The position numbers and the translations under genes were made by a program. DNA of 41,882 nt from a virus: positions 1-41,882 of IMG/VR virus record IMGVR_UViG_3300008450_000098, one strand, 5' to 3'. This document shows, one piece after another, positions 1-7,231 of the stretch; position 1 is the first letter of the stretch, and each line of letters starts with the position of its first letter. Under the pieces are notes generated by a model. It did not search any database, was not told the DNA's origin, and saw only the letters and a program-made list of their open reading frames with translations.

Positions 1-1
1 T

Positions 2-904
2 CTCAAAAAGTCTTCAAAGACTAGTCTCGAGAAAATCACCCAGCAAGTAAACAAACTCGCAGCACCGGAAGGTGGAGCACGCGAGAATGATACACGCTTC
101 TGGCAACCAGAAGTCGATAAGTCCGGTAACGGCTTTGCTGTGATTCGATTCCTACCAGCACCTGACGGCGAAGATGTTCCGTTTGTTCGTATCTTTGAGC
201 ACGGCTTCAAAGGCCCTACTGGCAAATGGTATATCGAAAAGTCTCTCACCACTTTAGGTAAGCAAGACCCGGTTTCTGAATACAATAGCCAACTATGGGG
301 AACAGGTATTCAGGCAAACCAAGATCAGGTACGTCAACAAAAGCGTAAGCTGAACTTCATTAGTAACATTATGGTTATTAGTGATAAGGCACATCCAGAG
401 AACGAAGGTAAAGTATTCTTGTTCAAGTACGGCAAGAAGATCTTCGATAAGCTGAATGCTGCAATGAACCCAGAATTCGAGGATGAGAATCCTGTAAACC
501 CTTTTGATCTTTGGGCTGGTGCAAACTTTAAGCTGAAGATCCGTAAGGTTGAGGGATATCGCAACTATGATAAGTCTGAGTTTGATAAGCCAGAGCCACT
601 GAGCGAGGATGATGCTGAGTTGGAGAAGATCTGGAAATCAGAACACTCACTGAGTGAGTTCTTGAAAGAAGAACACTTCAAGCCTTATGATGAGTTGAAG
701 GTTAAACTCTACCGCGTACTTGCATTGGACGGAAGTTCGTCTTCTGTACAGAATGCATCATTCGCTAATTTAGATGAGGACGAAGTGGAAGCACCGAAAC
801 CTCAGAAGACTGCGAAGGCAGCTTCATCAGCAAAGGAATCAGCACCGTGGGATTCTGATGAGGATGAGGATCTTGATCAGTTCAAAGCACTATTGAACGA
901 TTAA
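2..904 (+). CDS. 32: gp32 single-stranded DNA-binding protein (5' end cut by window)
   Basis: T4 gp32 family: cooperative ssDNA-binding protein for replication, recombination and repair. The frame is open from base 2, giving 300 visible residues against 301 in T4, so only a few N-terminal residues lie outside the window. The GTG at 140 is internal, because clear homology continues upstream: a basic KKSSKTS stretch resembling the T4 LAST cooperativity motif, then NGFAVIRFLP like T4 NGQAVIRFLP. Further matches are HGFKGPTGKWYIE and HPENEGKVFLFKYGKKI. The C-terminus is the usual acidic tail (DSDEDEDLDQFKALLND) that recruits replication proteins. The T4 zinc-binding His/Cys cluster is replaced by TTLGKQDPVSEYN, and no cysteine is visible anywhere in the 300 residues. 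The gene converges on the minus-strand tail operon. Confidence 0.95.
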   Translation, partial: LKKSSKTSLEKITQQVNKLAAPEGGARENDTRFWQPEVDKSGNGFAVIRFLPAPDGEDVPFVRIFEHGFKGPTGKWYIEKSLTTLGKQDPVSEYNSQLWGTGIQANQDQVRQQKRKLNFISNIMVISDKAHPENEGKVFLFKYGKKIFDKLNAAMNPEFEDENPVNPFDLWAGANFKLKIRKVEGYRNYDKSEFDKPEPLSEDDAELEKIWKSEHSLSEFLKEEHFKPYDELKVKLYRVLALDGSSSSVQNASFANLDEDEVEAPKPQKTAKAASSAKESAPWDSDEDEDLDQFKALLND

Positions 905-934
905 AAAGGAAAGGGCCAATAGGCCCTTTTTTTA
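905..934. terminator. Bidirectional rho-independent terminator between convergent genes
   Basis: An 8-bp perfect stem, AAAGGGCC (910-917) with GGCCCTTT (922-929) and loop AATA, is followed on the plus strand by a T-run to 933. On the minus strand the same stem is followed by CC and then TTTTT. It starts just after the gp32 stop (902-904). The TAA stop of the minus-strand gene (932-934) lies at the edge of the plus-strand T-run. One compact element can therefore stop transcription of both converging units. Confidence 0.85.
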
Positions 935-3598
935 TGCCCTTACGCCACCTGACATTGAATTGAATTGCCAATTCATATTAGCCATGTGGGTTGACACAAC
1001 CTGGTTAATAGACGGTCCACCACCTCCACCAGATGAGTTATTGGTCACATTTGTTACACTGGAGTTATCGGCCATTATAGTTGGTGCTTGTTGAGTTTGC
1101 GCAGCAAACATTGAATCAACGACATCGGTCAGTTCTTTTGTTTTCTTAGCAAAGTCTGATGTGAATGATTCAATACTGAATTGACTTGCAAAAGCGCTTA
1201 GTACCGAAGGTTTGGATGTTTCACTCTTGGCAAGCATCGGACCAACAAACGAATCACTGCCCTCTTCATACTTTTCAGCTTCCTTAGCCTCTTTACTTCT
1301 ACGTGCATAGTTCTCAGCATAAGAAGTACTTGTTGTTGCAGTACCTGGATCAGCAGATGCAAAAGATGGAGCACTTGCAGATGCAAAAGATGAAGAACCG
1401 CCTGATGTACCGCCTTTATATTTACCGGTTATACTTGCAATATATTCACCTGTTGTCATCTCAAGTTGTTTATTTGTTTTTCTTACATCGCCTCCTTTTT
1501 CATATCCAAGTACATCAGCAGCGATTGCGTTTGGGTCAGCTTTCAATAGTTTAACAACACCACCAACTCCGACAGCATGAGCAAGGTGAAGATTTTCTGC
1601 AGTAGGCTCTATCCCCATCTTCTTCAACTCTAGTGCATTGCGTTGGGTATATACTCTATAGAGAAGGTCTTGATTTTCAGGGCTGAATGGGTCATTTTTA
1701 GTTAGTCCAGCAATAGATAATAATCCTTCAAGAACTGTTGGCATGAATTGATACTTACCCAAAGCTCCTCTATTTCCTCCTCTAGATTTACCAATTGCTA
1801 TAACTTCACCAATAGTGAGTTGAGATAGATTTTTACCTCCATGTTTTTCTGGTATAGAAGGATCTCCTCCTGGACCACTGAATCCATAGATAGCATCATA
1901 ACCTGCAGCACCACCCTCACTTGAACCGACAATATCCATTGCAGATGTAGATACACTAGCTGATGAAGGTGACATGGCCCCCTGAGGCTTCACATTAGAA
2001 CGGCGGCCGCGTGAAACATTTGCTTCTAAATTCTTAAGTTTATTACCTTCAGTATTTTGTTGTTGATTGTAGTATTGTTGTTTGAGTATATTTTCAGTTT
2101 TTCTCTCAAAGTCAGTAGTCTTGAGAGTTTCGGGCATTGGGCTGAAACTCTCATAACCAAATCTAGCAACATCAGCAGCAACTGCGCCACCAGATATACT
2201 ACCGGACGCGCCTAATCCTACTGCTCCTACAGGTCCAGCAACTAATCCTCCACCAATAAACCCAGCGGTGCCAAATATAATAGAACCTGCTAGACTAGAA
2301 ACTTCTTCAGTTGTCAGATATCCTCTGAGCCATTCTCCATCACTAGAGCTGATAACTCCTGTACTCACCATTATATCAATTTGTTCATATATCAACTGCA
2401 TATTGAAATATGAAATTGCAGCAGCAACACCACTGAGAGCTGCAGTAGCAACACTACCAGCTTTGTATTCTTTTAAAACTTTTAGAAACTTCATGCCTCC
2501 AGAAATCATTCCTAATTCTGATAATGCAGCTAATCTTCCAACAAGAAGCGATATAACACTATTACCTAATTTGAACTTTTTCATAGACTCAAGAGATTTT
2601 TGCATAATCTTGATCTCTTTGTCTGATAAATTTCTCGGAGATGTTGCTGCTGGTATTCTACTAGCAGCTGCAGCGGATGCCGCTGTTTGAGCTACAGGCT
2701 GAGCTTGCTTAGCTGTTTTAGCCATCTGACTAGACTTATATGCACCGTATGCAACTCCACCACCACCAACTGCTGCTGAAACAGTAGCAGACGTAACACC
2801 AGGCACTGGCACCGACACATCATTCATTACATTATATGCAGCTTTTCCCTTGTCAATATAGTACTTTAACTCAGGATTATTAACTATTCCAAGCACAGTA
2901 TCGGAAACGTTTTGGAGTGACTTTGTGATGGTTCCAAAATCTATTTCTTCTAGTTTCTTAACAATTTTTGTTATTTGTTTGGTGACACCATCTAAGGTAT
3001 CCCCCAAAGCACCAAATACTATTCCAAATTCTTTTGTGATTGGCTCAATTACTTTCTTAACACCTGAAGTATCAATACTGCCAAACATACTTTCAACCAA
3101 GTTACCAAATGAATCAGTCAGTTCTTTTTTAACCGAATCATCCATTTTGTCCCATAGTGCCATTTTACCAACTACACCAGCGATTGCAAACGGTAGTACT
3201 TTGGCCAATGAGGAAGCAACACCTGAAGCCACAGAAGAAGCTGCACCTACAACACTCCCTCCAGCTGAGCCAATAGCACCAGCTGTTCCTCTACCAACAG
3301 CACTTACCATACTACCCATTGATCTTGTAATAGACGAAGCAAGATTATTGATGCTCTTAGACATCTGTTCGTTTTGTCTGGAAATATTACTTTGCTTGTT
3401 GTTTATATCTCTGAGAGCAGCAGTGGAGGACGTTTGAGCACGAAGGACAGCCTCCATTGTCTTATTAAGAGTTGTCATAGCAGTAATTTGTCTATTCAAC
3501 AAAGTAGCTTGCTGACCACCTTGACGAAGCTGCTGCATGCGCGTATTGCGCATCTCGCGTAGCTGATCTAGGAATCCTTGGTTTTGACTAGTTGCCAT
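932..3598 (-). CDS. Tape-measure/baseplate hub protein with embedded muramidase-like domain
   Basis: This 888-residue protein immediately follows gp26 and its putative -1 frame, the place where tape-measure genes sit after tail-chaperone genes in many tailed phages. The N-terminus (about residues 1-95) is Gln/Arg/Asn-rich and probably helical. Gly/Ala-rich hydrophobic stretches lie at about 100-150, 375-400 and 433-475, typical of tape-measure proteins that insert in membranes. Residues about 554-728 form a lysozyme-like domain, with SSEGGAAGYDAIYG supplying a candidate catalytic Glu561 and then GGNRGALGKYQFMPTVL, a motif seen in phage muramidases and transglycosylases. The C-terminus is Ser/Gly-rich. 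T4 gp29, the T4 tape measure, is only about 590 residues and lacks such a domain. The start at 3598 has AGGA upstream and overlaps the -1 frame by 11 bases. Tape-measure assignment is inference; the lysozyme-like domain is clear. Confidence 0.7.
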   Translation of the reverse strand: MATSQNQGFLDQLREMRNTRMQQLRQGGQQATLLNRQITAMTTLNKTMEAVLRAQTSSTAALRDINNKQSNISRQNEQMSKSINNLASSITRSMGSMVSAVGRGTAGAIGSAGGSVVGAASSVASGVASSLAKVLPFAIAGVVGKMALWDKMDDSVKKELTDSFGNLVESMFGSIDTSGVKKVIEPITKEFGIVFGALGDTLDGVTKQITKIVKKLEEIDFGTITKSLQNVSDTVLGIVNNPELKYYIDKGKAAYNVMNDVSVPVPGVTSATVSAAVGGGGVAYGAYKSSQMAKTAKQAQPVAQTAASAAAASRIPAATSPRNLSDKEIKIMQKSLESMKKFKLGNSVISLLVGRLAALSELGMISGGMKFLKVLKEYKAGSVATAALSGVAAAISYFNMQLIYEQIDIMVSTGVISSSDGEWLRGYLTTEEVSSLAGSIIFGTAGFIGGGLVAGPVGAVGLGASGSISGGAVAADVARFGYESFSPMPETLKTTDFERKTENILKQQYYNQQQNTEGNKLKNLEANVSRGRRSNVKPQGAMSPSSASVSTSAMDIVGSSEGGAAGYDAIYGFSGPGGDPSIPEKHGGKNLSQLTIGEVIAIGKSRGGNRGALGKYQFMPTVLEGLLSIAGLTKNDPFSPENQDLLYRVYTQRNALELKKMGIEPTAENLHLAHAVGVGGVVKLLKADPNAIAADVLGYEKGGDVRKTNKQLEMTTGEYIASITGKYKGGTSGGSSSFASASAPSFASADPGTATTSTSYAENYARRSKEAKEAEKYEEGSDSFVGPMLAKSETSKPSVLSAFASQFSIESFTSDFAKKTKELTDVVDSMFAAQTQQAPTIMADNSSVTNVTNNSSGGGGGPSINQVVSTHMANMNWQFNSMSGGVRA

Positions 3599-4468
3599 TC
3601 TTCATCATTTCCTGTTGTTTCTTTATGTGGTCTGATAGTAACTGTAAATATAAATCCCTCTCAAAAACAATCATGTTTTCAACATCAGATATTGAGTAGT
3701 TGTGATGCTGAGCCAAAATAAAAATAACTTGGTAGTAATTTTCAAGAGAGTTGTGGCTCAGCGCAATGTAAAAAAATCTTCGAGTGTTCTTAACTCTATT
3801 ACTCTTTCTGTACCTTTTTTATTGGTGTATTCTATTTTGTGATATAGTTTTGGCATTGTATCGAAGAAGGTTTCAAACTGCTTGATTACTGTTGTTGGTA
3901 AACTATCAACAAACTCATCTACCTCTTCAGGTTTATTATCTTTGAATAATACGATCTTATCATCTTCAAAATACTGATCCATGCATCCTTTGATCATGAA
4001 GAACAACCATCCACCAACGTCATTGTTTTCAATAACCTTACTCATCAAATCCATGGAAGGATACTTCATTACGATGCCAGAATTCTCAGATAACTTTACA
4101 ATGTTACTATGATCCGGATCATATGATATTTCAACTTCCTCTGCATCAAGTGTGAACTTGTATGTCTCATCATCTTCAAAGTCTGTGTATGCAAGATCAA
4201 TGACGTTATTGATAGACTTCGCTCTTAATTTCAAGAACAGATACTCAATATCAAATGATGCTAGTTGGTCTACTTTTACTACCGATTCAACATCGCAGTT
4301 GTTTATTACTTGTTTAAGTACATTTACAATATCTGTTTGTTCGCCACTTTGTTTAGCCATCAACAACAGCTTCTCTTCCTTAACTAAGAAAGGTCTGAAT
4401 TTGACTGCTTGTTTTGTTGACGGAATCTTCAACTCAAACACTGGGTGCATTAATTTTGGTAAAGCCAT
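3588..4468 (-). CDS. gp26-T fusion made by putative -1 ribosomal frameshift (tail assembly chaperone)
   Basis: Predicted long product of gp26: 233 residues of gp26 in frame 0, then 60 residues in frame -1 (3770 down to 3591, stop TAG 3588-3590), 293 in total. The -1 frame has a stop three codons upstream of the slip site and no ATG near its beginning, so it is most simply reached by slippage. Its sequence contains HNYSISDVENMIVFERDLY and a Lys/Gln-rich end. Position (between the gp26 homologue and the tape measure) and overlap with the downstream start mirror lambda gpG/gpGT, where the fusion binds and chaperones the tape measure. T4 has gp51 directly after gp26, and this extension may be its functional counterpart (inference). 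Confidence 0.65.
3707..3776 (-). promoter_or_regulatory. Programmed -1 frameshift element: slippery heptamer plus stimulatory stem
   Basis: On the minus strand, frame 0 reads GAT TTT TTT ACA, giving the heptamer T TTT TTT (3776-3770). After a 7-nt spacer, a perfect 9-bp stem can form between GCTGAGCCA (3762-3754) and TGGCTCAGC (3715-3707), enclosing a 38-nt loop that contains a smaller CTTG/CAAG pairing. Spacer length and stem position match known -1 frameshift stimulators. The gp26 stop TGA (3760-3758) lies within the 5' arm. Confidence 0.7.
3758..4468 (-). CDS. 26: gp26 baseplate hub / tail assembly protein
   Basis: The 236-residue protein resembles the T4 baseplate hub gp26 family (PF12322-type; T4 gp26 is 208 residues). 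It begins MALPKLMHPVFELKIPST and continues with KFRPFLVKEEKLLLMA, a pattern typical of these proteins, followed by a mixed alpha/beta acidic region. The family is thought to act in central hub and tail assembly rather than being an abundant virion component. The start at 4468 has a strong ribosome binding site (TAGGAGATATA, reading the minus strand). The 35-base AT-rich gap to the preceding gp54 gene is the only real gap in this operon. Its 3' end carries the frameshift element described separately. Confidence 0.8.
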   Translation of the reverse strand: MALPKLMHPVFELKIPSTKQAVKFRPFLVKEEKLLLMAKQSGEQTDIVNVLKQVINNCDVESVVKVDQLASFDIEYLFLKLRAKSINNVIDLAYTDFEDDETYKFTLDAEEVEISYDPDHSNIVKLSENSGIVMKYPSMDLMSKVIENNDVGGWLFFMIKGCMDQYFEDDKIVLFKDNKPEEVDEFVDSLPTTVIKQFETFFDTMPKLYHKIEYTNKKGTERVIELRTLEDFFTLR

Positions 4469-4503
4469 TATATCTCCTAATAATTAAAATTTAAATCATT
4501 CAA

Positions 4504-5226
4504 CTAAACTTGTCCTGCAATCTGTATATCAAATGTCTGGTAAGTAAAATTTACAGTGAATTCTGAAAAGGTATCTGTAGAGCTAGTCGACAATGCTATA
4601 TCGCTTATGTTTGTTGGATACAACTTATATATTAAGTACCTTTTAACTGGTACAAGTGGTATATCTGGTGCTCCTCTTGAACCAAGTAAAGACCCTATAA
4701 AAGGAACACCTGCAGCAGATGAAGCAATTGATGCAAATGTCTGTAACAAACCTGCTCCCTTGAACTGTCCGGGTTTACCATGATAAACAGTTATATTCAT
4801 ATCCGTTTCATAGCTTTTTTTGTAAAGATGGGTGTATGATCTATCAGATCCCGGAACCTTGTTAGCGAGCTGTGCTTGAGGATAAATCATTCGCATCCAT
4901 GAAAAAAAGAATCCATACACATAGCTGTTTGAATCATTCATGAAAGTCAAACTTATATCATTCAACGATCCTCTAATAGGCATTTTAATTGAAGGTCCAA
5001 TACCGTACCTAATAGTATCGGCTGTAGCTATGTTTACACCGGGTAAGTTTGCACTTCTACAGAACAAAGTAAGCAATTTACCATTTTCTGTTTTGTTAAT
5101 GTAAAGAGGTCCACCCACATACTCTCTGAGAAATGGAGGGATAGTAATGACAGTCTCAAAAAGATTCGGTCTTTCCAAATCATATTTGTGAACTGCTGAC
5201 TTAAACTCGTTTATATTTAATGGCAT
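4504..5226 (-). CDS. 54: gp54-like baseplate tail-tube initiator
   Basis: The 240-residue protein has a tail-tube fold pattern and aligns by eye with T4 gp54. The start INEFKSAVHKYDLERPNLF parallels T4 LEEFNNQAINADFQRNNMF. A central segment (IKMPIRGSLNDISLTFMND, then FFFSWMRMI) parallels T4 ITGRELDPLVISFRMDSE and the following WVNSV. The C-terminal FSEFTVNFTYQTFDI parallels TTFDVTFAYRVMQAG. In T4, gp54 binds the completed hub and nucleates polymerisation of the gp19 tube. At 240 residues it is shorter than T4 gp54 (320), ending soon after the tube-like strand. The start at 5226 overlaps the preceding stop as TAATG. A gp19-type tube paralogue is the main alternative. Confidence 0.72.
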   Translation of the reverse strand: MPLNINEFKSAVHKYDLERPNLFETVITIPPFLREYVGGPLYINKTENGKLLTLFCRSANLPGVNIATADTIRYGIGPSIKMPIRGSLNDISLTFMNDSNSYVYGFFFSWMRMIYPQAQLANKVPGSDRSYTHLYKKSYETDMNITVYHGKPGQFKGAGLLQTFASIASSAAGVPFIGSLLGSRGAPDIPLVPVKRYLIYKLYPTNISDIALSTSSTDTFSEFTVNFTYQTFDIQIAGQV

Positions 5227-5771
5227 TACTTTTTCTTTTTGTATACAAAGTCATCTAGAGGCAACATCAGTGCCTTTGACCATTCATCGGGCTTAATGTA
5301 GAAAAATCTAGATCTTACATGGCTATTTAGGTACTTCTTGACACATTCCTTGAATGATACAGTTCTTGCTGCAGCACTGAGTAACCTGTAGCTCATGTTG
5401 AGACGCATCTTATCGGTGAATGTTTTATTGTTGGCAAGTACCATTAGATTATCTAAAAGTGCAGCGCGCTGGCCGTATGGTAGGTAGTGAAAGTTAATTC
5501 CCATGAAACCACCCTCGACATTCTGGAATGGGAATATGAGGGGGAATCTATCATACAGTGGAAGAGTTTCTTTGTATTTTGGATCATAGTGAAACAAATA
5601 CATCTTACCGATCGAAAGAGCCTTTGTCAGTCTTTCGTCACCTTTATTAATAACACTGATTGTATTTTTAGAGGACAGATCCTGATAAGTTGTATCGAAC
5701 CAAGTCTGAGCATCGGCTACTTTACCTTTGGTTATTGCTTGACTAAGCATTTGCTGATATGTCTGAGCCAT
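5226..5771 (-). CDS. Probable gp2-like DNA end protector
   Basis: A 181-residue protein between gp4 and gp54. It contains GKMYLFHYDPKYKETLPLYD, then FPLIFPF and GFMGINFHYLPYGQRAALLD, a pattern I associate with proteins annotated as the T4-like gp2 DNA end protector, which caps packaged DNA ends against RecBCD. In T4, gene 2 also neighbours gene 4. T4 gp2 is longer (about 274 residues), so the call rests on the motif and the neighbour and is tentative. The C-terminus is a lysine tail. The start codon overlaps the gp4 stop as TAATG, and the stop overlaps the gp54 start in the same way, indicating translational coupling. Confidence 0.5.
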   Translation of the reverse strand: MAQTYQQMLSQAITKGKVADAQTWFDTTYQDLSSKNTISVINKGDERLTKALSIGKMYLFHYDPKYKETLPLYDRFPLIFPFQNVEGGFMGINFHYLPYGQRAALLDNLMVLANNKTFTDKMRLNMSYRLLSAAARTVSFKECVKKYLNSHVRSRFFYIKPDEWSKALMLPLDDFVYKKKK

Positions 5772-6208
5772 TATTTGATACCTAGATCATCCTCTGTTAG
5801 TATTTGAAATTTCCATTTGCGTTCTTGGCAAAACTTAGCTGCGTATTTCCACTTTGAACTATTTATCCCCCAGGTTTTAACCTCATTGACATATCCCTTT
5901 GTTACTTTGGTTCTGACTTTAGGTGGTTTGGTTTGTGCTTTTGGTTTTATTTCTACTACAACAGTCTCTACTAATCCATCTCTTCCTCTCTTCTTTATCC
6001 AAAAGTCTGGGAAGTATCTATGAACTCTGTTGTCAATTGGTGATAAATATGGAATCGAGAACTCTTCGCTTGCCCATTCTATCACGTCTTGGTGGGCATC
6101 GAGATAGCTCATGAATCTACATTCCCAAAGCGAGCGATAAATAATATTAGTAGGATCCCCCTTGTATTTGGAAGGATTCTTTGGTTTAAAAACTCCGGTA
6201 TAACTCAT
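5771..6208 (-). CDS. 4: gp4 head completion protein (nuclease-fold)
   Basis: A 145-residue protein matching T4 gp4 (150 residues) throughout: MSYTGVFKPKNPSKYKGDP against T4 MAYSGKWVPKNISKYRGDP, then YRSLWECRFMSYLD, VIEWASEEFSIPYLSP, YFPDFWIK, a VEIKPKAQTKPPK core and a final FQILTEDDLG. The E-(V/I)-E-I-K-P-K arrangement resembles TnsA/restriction-endonuclease-like folds. The protein joins filled heads to tails. The frame is open for 80 codons further upstream, but that part would encode unrelated basic and Cys-rich sequence lying under gp48, so ATG 6208 is the start. No clear Shine-Dalgarno is visible on the minus strand. The divergent gp48 start is only 9 bp away. Confidence 0.92.
   Translation of the reverse strand: MSYTGVFKPKNPSKYKGDPTNIIYRSLWECRFMSYLDAHQDVIEWASEEFSIPYLSPIDNRVHRYFPDFWIKKRGRDGLVETVVVEIKPKAQTKPPKVRTKVTKGYVNEVKTWGINSSKWKYAAKFCQERKWKFQILTEDDLGIK
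6136..6143 (+). promoter_or_regulatory. Candidate T4-type late promoter for the gp48 operon
   Basis: GATAAATA differs from the T4 late -10 consensus TATAAATA at one base. It lies about 75 bases upstream of the gp48 start, inside the divergent gp4 gene, where a plus-strand promoter is required because the intergenic gap is 9 bp. The match is short and AT-rich DNA gives such words by chance. Confidence 0.35.
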
Positions 6209-6217
6209 AGGAAATAA

Positions 6218-7231
6218 ATGCCATACGGTTCTTTTTATAAATCTGGTAGCGGTCTTGGTGCAGAGCAGCCTGTCACCCCAGTACGCCAGTCTTCTAGTTA
6301 CACAAGTAGCGCACAGGTTTCCCCAACACTCCCAGATAAAACAATTGAGGAAAATAGATCTACAACCTTGAATTCGGAGAATGCTCCGATTCAGTTTCCT
6401 TCTGATCTTGGTACAGATTATTATATATCTTTCAATGCGTTCAAACACGAAATAGAAAAACCTGAAGATACACGAAGATCTTTTTCATTCAAAAAATCAA
6501 TTAACCTTCCACTTCCTACTAACCTATCAGATAATTACTCAGCAGATTACAATAGTGAGAATCTGTATTTTGTAGGTAATGCACTTAAACAAGGACTGAC
6601 AGAGTTTTCAAGCGGTCCTGGTGGCATTATAGGTGGGTTCGAAAATCTTAACATGAACAGTGCTGGAAAAAAAGGAGCTGAAGCTCTTAATTATCTTGCT
6701 AATAATAAAGGCAACATAGCGGCCGCTGCTGGTGTCATGGCACTCGGAGGAATGGGTGGTCCAATGGGAGCAGCAGCCAAAGCAGCTTTTCAAGTGACGG
6801 CTAATCCTTTTCCTGTTATGATTTTTCAAGGAACAAGATTCAAGCCACCTTTCACATTTGATTGGACACTGTACCCAGAATCACGTGAAGAGGCAGTCAT
6901 TATTAGAAATATAGTTGGATTTTTTAGAAGAGAAATGTTACCTGAAACATATCCTGGTAATCCAGCTATTCTCAAAACTCCATCAGTGTTTGAAATTAAA
7001 ATGACTCCGGAACTTTCACTAAGAAAATTTAAGAGATGTGTGTTGACTAATATGAATGTAAACTACGCACCATCAGGTGTATCTTTTTTGAACGACGTTA
7101 CAAAAGTTTCAGACGGGTTAGGATCAGACCCAACAGCTACTTCAATATCTTTGACCTTCCAAGAAATCGAAATATGGTTAGCAGATGATTACGGCACTTC
7201 TGAAGAAACTCAATTTAGACCAATCGAATAA
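6218..7231 (+). CDS. 48: gp48 baseplate tail-tube cap
   Basis: A 337-residue protein (T4 gp48 is 364). In T4-like phages gp48 sits on top of the hub and, with gp54, forms the platform on which the tail tube polymerises. The diagnostic C-terminal half reads NPFPVMIFQGTRFKPPFTFD, then PESREEAVIIRNIVGFFRR and FKRCVLTNMNVNYAPSG, a tube-like beta pattern. The N-terminal region is Ser/Pro-rich, and an Ala/Gly-rich stretch lies around residues 165-200. The start has AGGAAATAA directly before the ATG, an unusually clear ribosome binding site. The stop overlaps gp53 as TAATG. Confidence 0.85.
   Translation: MPYGSFYKSGSGLGAEQPVTPVRQSSSYTSSAQVSPTLPDKTIEENRSTTLNSENAPIQFPSDLGTDYYISFNAFKHEIEKPEDTRRSFSFKKSINLPLPTNLSDNYSADYNSENLYFVGNALKQGLTEFSSGPGGIIGGFENLNMNSAGKKGAEALNYLANNKGNIAAAAGVMALGGMGGPMGAAAKAAFQVTANPFPVMIFQGTRFKPPFTFDWTLYPESREEAVIIRNIVGFFRREMLPETYPGNPAILKTPSVFEIKMTPELSLRKFKRCVLTNMNVNYAPSGVSFLNDVTKVSDGLGSDPTATSISLTFQEIEIWLADDYGTSEETQFRPIE

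Noticed and set aside
140-142. GTG as start of gp32
   Set aside because: The in-frame sequence upstream is open to the window edge and matches the T4 gp32 N-terminus.
2268-3437. Plus-strand open frames (140 and 170 codons) opposite the tape-measure-like gene
   Set aside because: Antisense shadows of Ala/Gly/Ser-rich coding sequence, without ribosome binding sites or recognisable proteins.
6209-6448. 80-codon upstream extension of gp4
   Set aside because: The extension encodes Arg/Cys-rich sequence with no family match, overlaps the conserved gp48 start, and gp4 family proteins begin at MSYTG.
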